Shown: positions 62,220-64,000 of the stretch, piece by piece
How the letters are laid out: each line of letters begins with the position of its first letter
How positions within the stretch are numbered: position 1 is the first letter of the stretch
Source: UBA5336 sp038526245
GTDB lineage: Bacteria; Pseudomonadota; Alphaproteobacteria; Caulobacterales; Hyphomonadaceae
Direction: 5' to 3'
Assembly: GCA_038526245.1 (NCBI GenBank)
Contig: JBCBGZ010000004.1
Location: 20,617-84,616 of the forward strand
DNA length: 64,000 nt
The notes under the pieces: model-generated
Seen by the model: only the letters and a program-made list of their open reading frames with translations
What the model was told of the DNA's origin: nothing
The model's database searches: none
Made by a program: the position numbers and the translations under genes

Positions 62220-64000
62220 TCACTCCGCCGCCACCCTTGCGTAAGGATCATAATTCAGGATCGGCGCGAGCCAGCGCTCTGCTGTGCGCATGTCCCAGCC
62301 TTTGCGCCGCGCATAGTCTTCGACTTGGTCGCGCTCGATGCGGCCGACGGCGAAATAGGCGCTGTCTGCGTGAGCGAAGTAAAGGCCTGAGACCGATGGC
62401 GCCGGGTCCATGGCGAAGCTGGAGGTAAGCGACACGCCGATCCTCGCTTCGGCCTCGAGCAGGCGGAAGATGGTTTCTTTTTCGGTGTGGTCCGGCTGGG
62501 CCGGGTAGCCCGGTGCGGGGCGTATGCCGCGATATTTTTCCCGGATCAGGGCCTCATTGTCCAAATCCTCATCCGGCGCATAGCCCCAAAGCTCCCGGCG
62601 CACTCTGGCGTGCATATACTCCGCCATCGCCTCGGCAAACCGATCAGCCAGTGCCTTGACCATGATGGCCTGATAGTCATCGCCAGCGGCCTCGAAATCC
62701 TTGGCCAGCGCATCCGCTTCTGGCCCGGCGGTAACGCAGAACGCACCGATATGGTCGTCTTCAGGCCCAAGGAAATCCGACAGGGCAAAGTTCGGCCTAT
62801 CATTCGTCTTCACCATTTGCTGGCGCAGGGTGTGGAGCGTGTCGCCCGTCGAAAGGAGGATGTCGTCGCCCTTGGGCGTCGCGGGCCAGAAGCCGACCAC
62901 GGCCTTCGGTTTGAACCACTGCGCACCAATGATGCGCTGGAGCATGGCTTGGGTCTCGCCCCAAAGGTCCGTCGCCGCTGCGCCGACCACTTTATCTTCG
63001 AGGATTTGAGGGAACCGGCCCGCCAGATCCCAGCTTGCGAAATAGGGAGTCCAGTCAATGAAGCGTGCGAGGTCGGCAAGATCGAAATCCTCAAACGTGC
63101 GAACGCCCGTGAAGCTAGGCGGCGGCGCGGAGGGTGAATTGCCCGCCTGGAACGCTTTTTCCCGCGCTTGTTCGAGCGGCAGACGGGCTTTTGGTGCGGC
63201 GCCCGCCCGGTCATCGCGCATGCGCTGGTAGCGTGCTTTGGCCGCTTCCCAATAAGCCGGGCGTTCCTCTTCGCTCATCAGCGCGCCAACCGTGCCGACG
63301 GCGCGGGAGGCATCGGTGACATGGATGATGGGCCCGCGGCCATAGGCCGGTTCGATCTTCACCGCGGTATGCGCCGGGCTGGTGGTGGCGCCGCCGATCA
63401 GCAGGGGCATGTCCATGCCGCGCCGCTCCATCTCGGCGGCCACATAGACCATTTCATCGAGGGAGGGCGTGATCAGGCCCGACAGGCCAATCATATCCGC
63501 AGAGTGCTCCACCGCTGCATCGAGGATGGCTTCGGCAGGCACCATCACGCCCAGATCCACAATCTCATAGCCATTGCAGGCCAGCACCACGCCGACAATA
63601 TTCTTGCCGATGTCGTGGACATCGCCTTTCACCGTGGCGAGCACGATTTTCCCATTGGACTGGCCGACAAGACCAAGCCGCTCCTTCTCGTCCTCCATGA
63701 ACGGTTCAAGATGGGCGACCGCCGCTTTCATCACGCGGGCCGATTTCACCACCTGGGGCAGGAACATTTTCCCGGAGCCGAACAGGTCGCCCACAATGTT
63801 CATCCCGTCCATCAGGGGCCCTTCGATGACGTGGAGTGGGCGCTCGCGGGCCTGCCGTGCCTCTTCCGTATCCTCGACGATATGATCGAGAATGCCGTGG
63901 ATCAGGGCATGTTCCAGGCGCTTCTCCACCGGGGCCTCGCGCCATTTGGTGTCCTTCTCCGCCGTTTTGCCCTTTTGGCCGCGAAACTTCTCGGCGATTT
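62220..64000 (-). CDS. metH: cobalamin-dependent methionine synthase, C-terminal part (5' end beyond window)
   Basis: Methylates homocysteine with methyl-tetrahydrofolate using methylcobalamin. The visible 593 codons hold the B12 cap (MDGMNIVGDLFGSGKMFLPQ), the cobalamin domain with D-x-H-x-x-G (VKGDVHDIGKN, then IGLSGLITPSLDEM) and the reactivation/SAM domain (GIRPAPGYPAQPDHTEK, with SGLYFAHADSAYF). The frame is open to the right edge; the homocysteine and pterin domains are outside. Whether the enzyme is split into two genes cannot be decided here. Confidence 0.96.
   Translation of the reverse strand, partial: IAEKFRGQKGKTAEKDTKWREAPVEKRLEHALIHGILDHIVEDTEEARQARERPLHVIEGPLMDGMNIVGDLFGSGKMFLPQVVKSARVMKAAVAHLEPFMEDEKERLGLVGQSNGKIVLATVKGDVHDIGKNIVGVVLACNGYEIVDLGVMVPAEAILDAAVEHSADMIGLSGLITPSLDEMVYVAAEMERRGMDMPLLIGGATTSPAHTAVKIEPAYGRGPIIHVTDASRAVGTVGALMSEEERPAYWEAAKARYQRMRDDRAGAAPKARLPLEQAREKAFQAGNSPSAPPPSFTGVRTFEDFDLADLARFIDWTPYFASWDLAGRFPQILEDKVVGAAATDLWGETQAMLQRIIGAQWFKPKAVVGFWPATPKGDDILLSTGDTLHTLRQQMVKTNDRPNFALSDFLGPEDDHIGAFCVTAGPEADALAKDFEAAGDDYQAIMVKALADRFAEAMAEYMHARVRRELWGYAPDEDLDNEALIREKYRGIRPAPGYPAQPDHTEKETIFRLLEAEARIGVSLTSSFAMDPAPSVSGLYFAHADSAYFAVGRIERDQVEDYARRKGWDMRTAERWLAPILNYDPYARVAAE

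Overview
The window is chromosomal DNA from a GC-rich alphaproteobacterium, most likely of the Hyphomonadaceae/Maricaulaceae type; family-level placement is inference. Supporting signs are an RpoH sigma factor with a QKKLFFNLR box, ribosomal protein L19 with a long Ala/Lys/Glu tail, a DUF2093 protein, a THI-box upstream of thiC, and two signature genes of the ethylmalonyl-CoA pathway (crotonyl-CoA carboxylase/reductase and ethylmalonyl-CoA mutase). There is no rRNA operon, CRISPR array, prophage or intact insertion sequence. One tRNA gene, tRNA-Pro(CGG), is present. Most of the window is dense, ordinary chromosome with many 4-base stop/start overlaps.

Layout. 1-6.7 kb: phoH-miaB, a secreted Cys-rich repeat protein, a SecD-like lipoprotein, and trmD-rplS. 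6.7-12.3 kb: glycosyltransferase, GST, rpoH, nitrilase and coaBC. 12.4-18.9 kb: mutM divergent from ubiE-ubiB, then the gloB/DUF985-cupin/DUF6065 operon, where the last gene appears frameshifted, and a methyltransferase. 18.9-25.2 kb: a PII protein followed by a polytopic membrane protein, a TrmJ-like RNA methyltransferase, icd, a GNAT protein, trhO, and a GST that runs into tRNA-Pro. 25.2-34.4 kb: alaS, recA, DUF2093, an M23 peptidase, a quinone oxidoreductase, rnhB, and a MoxR/VWA pair. 34.4-37.2 kb: a class II aldolase coupled to a double-domain nucleotidyltransferase. 37.2-44.6 kb: ecm, SemiSWEET, a class IV aminotransferase, an orphan membrane protein, ccr, and a secreted protein of five repeats of about 76 residues. 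44.7-49.1 kb: a gldA/gldF/gldG-type ABC operon ending in DUF4340. 49.2-53.8 kb: small hydrolases, lipoproteins and acetyltransferases. 53.8-56.5 kb: a TPP riboswitch, a DJ-1/PfpI protein and thiC. 56.5-58.1 kb: an AT-rich two-gene island with a HEPN-like protein. 58.2-62.2 kb: small secreted and membrane proteins plus palindromic intergenic repeats. 62.2-64 kb: the C-terminal half of metH.

The strongest candidate for an undescribed system is the AT-rich pair at 56560-57873. It has two abutting genes, winged-helix-like C-termini, an R-N-x-x-G-x-G-H HEPN-like motif and a dyad just upstream of the first gene. Other items worth attention are the aldolase/tandem-nucleotidyltransferase pair, the two secreted repeat proteins, the TPP-controlled DJ-1 protein, the SecD-like lipoprotein, and the DUF6065 frameshift.
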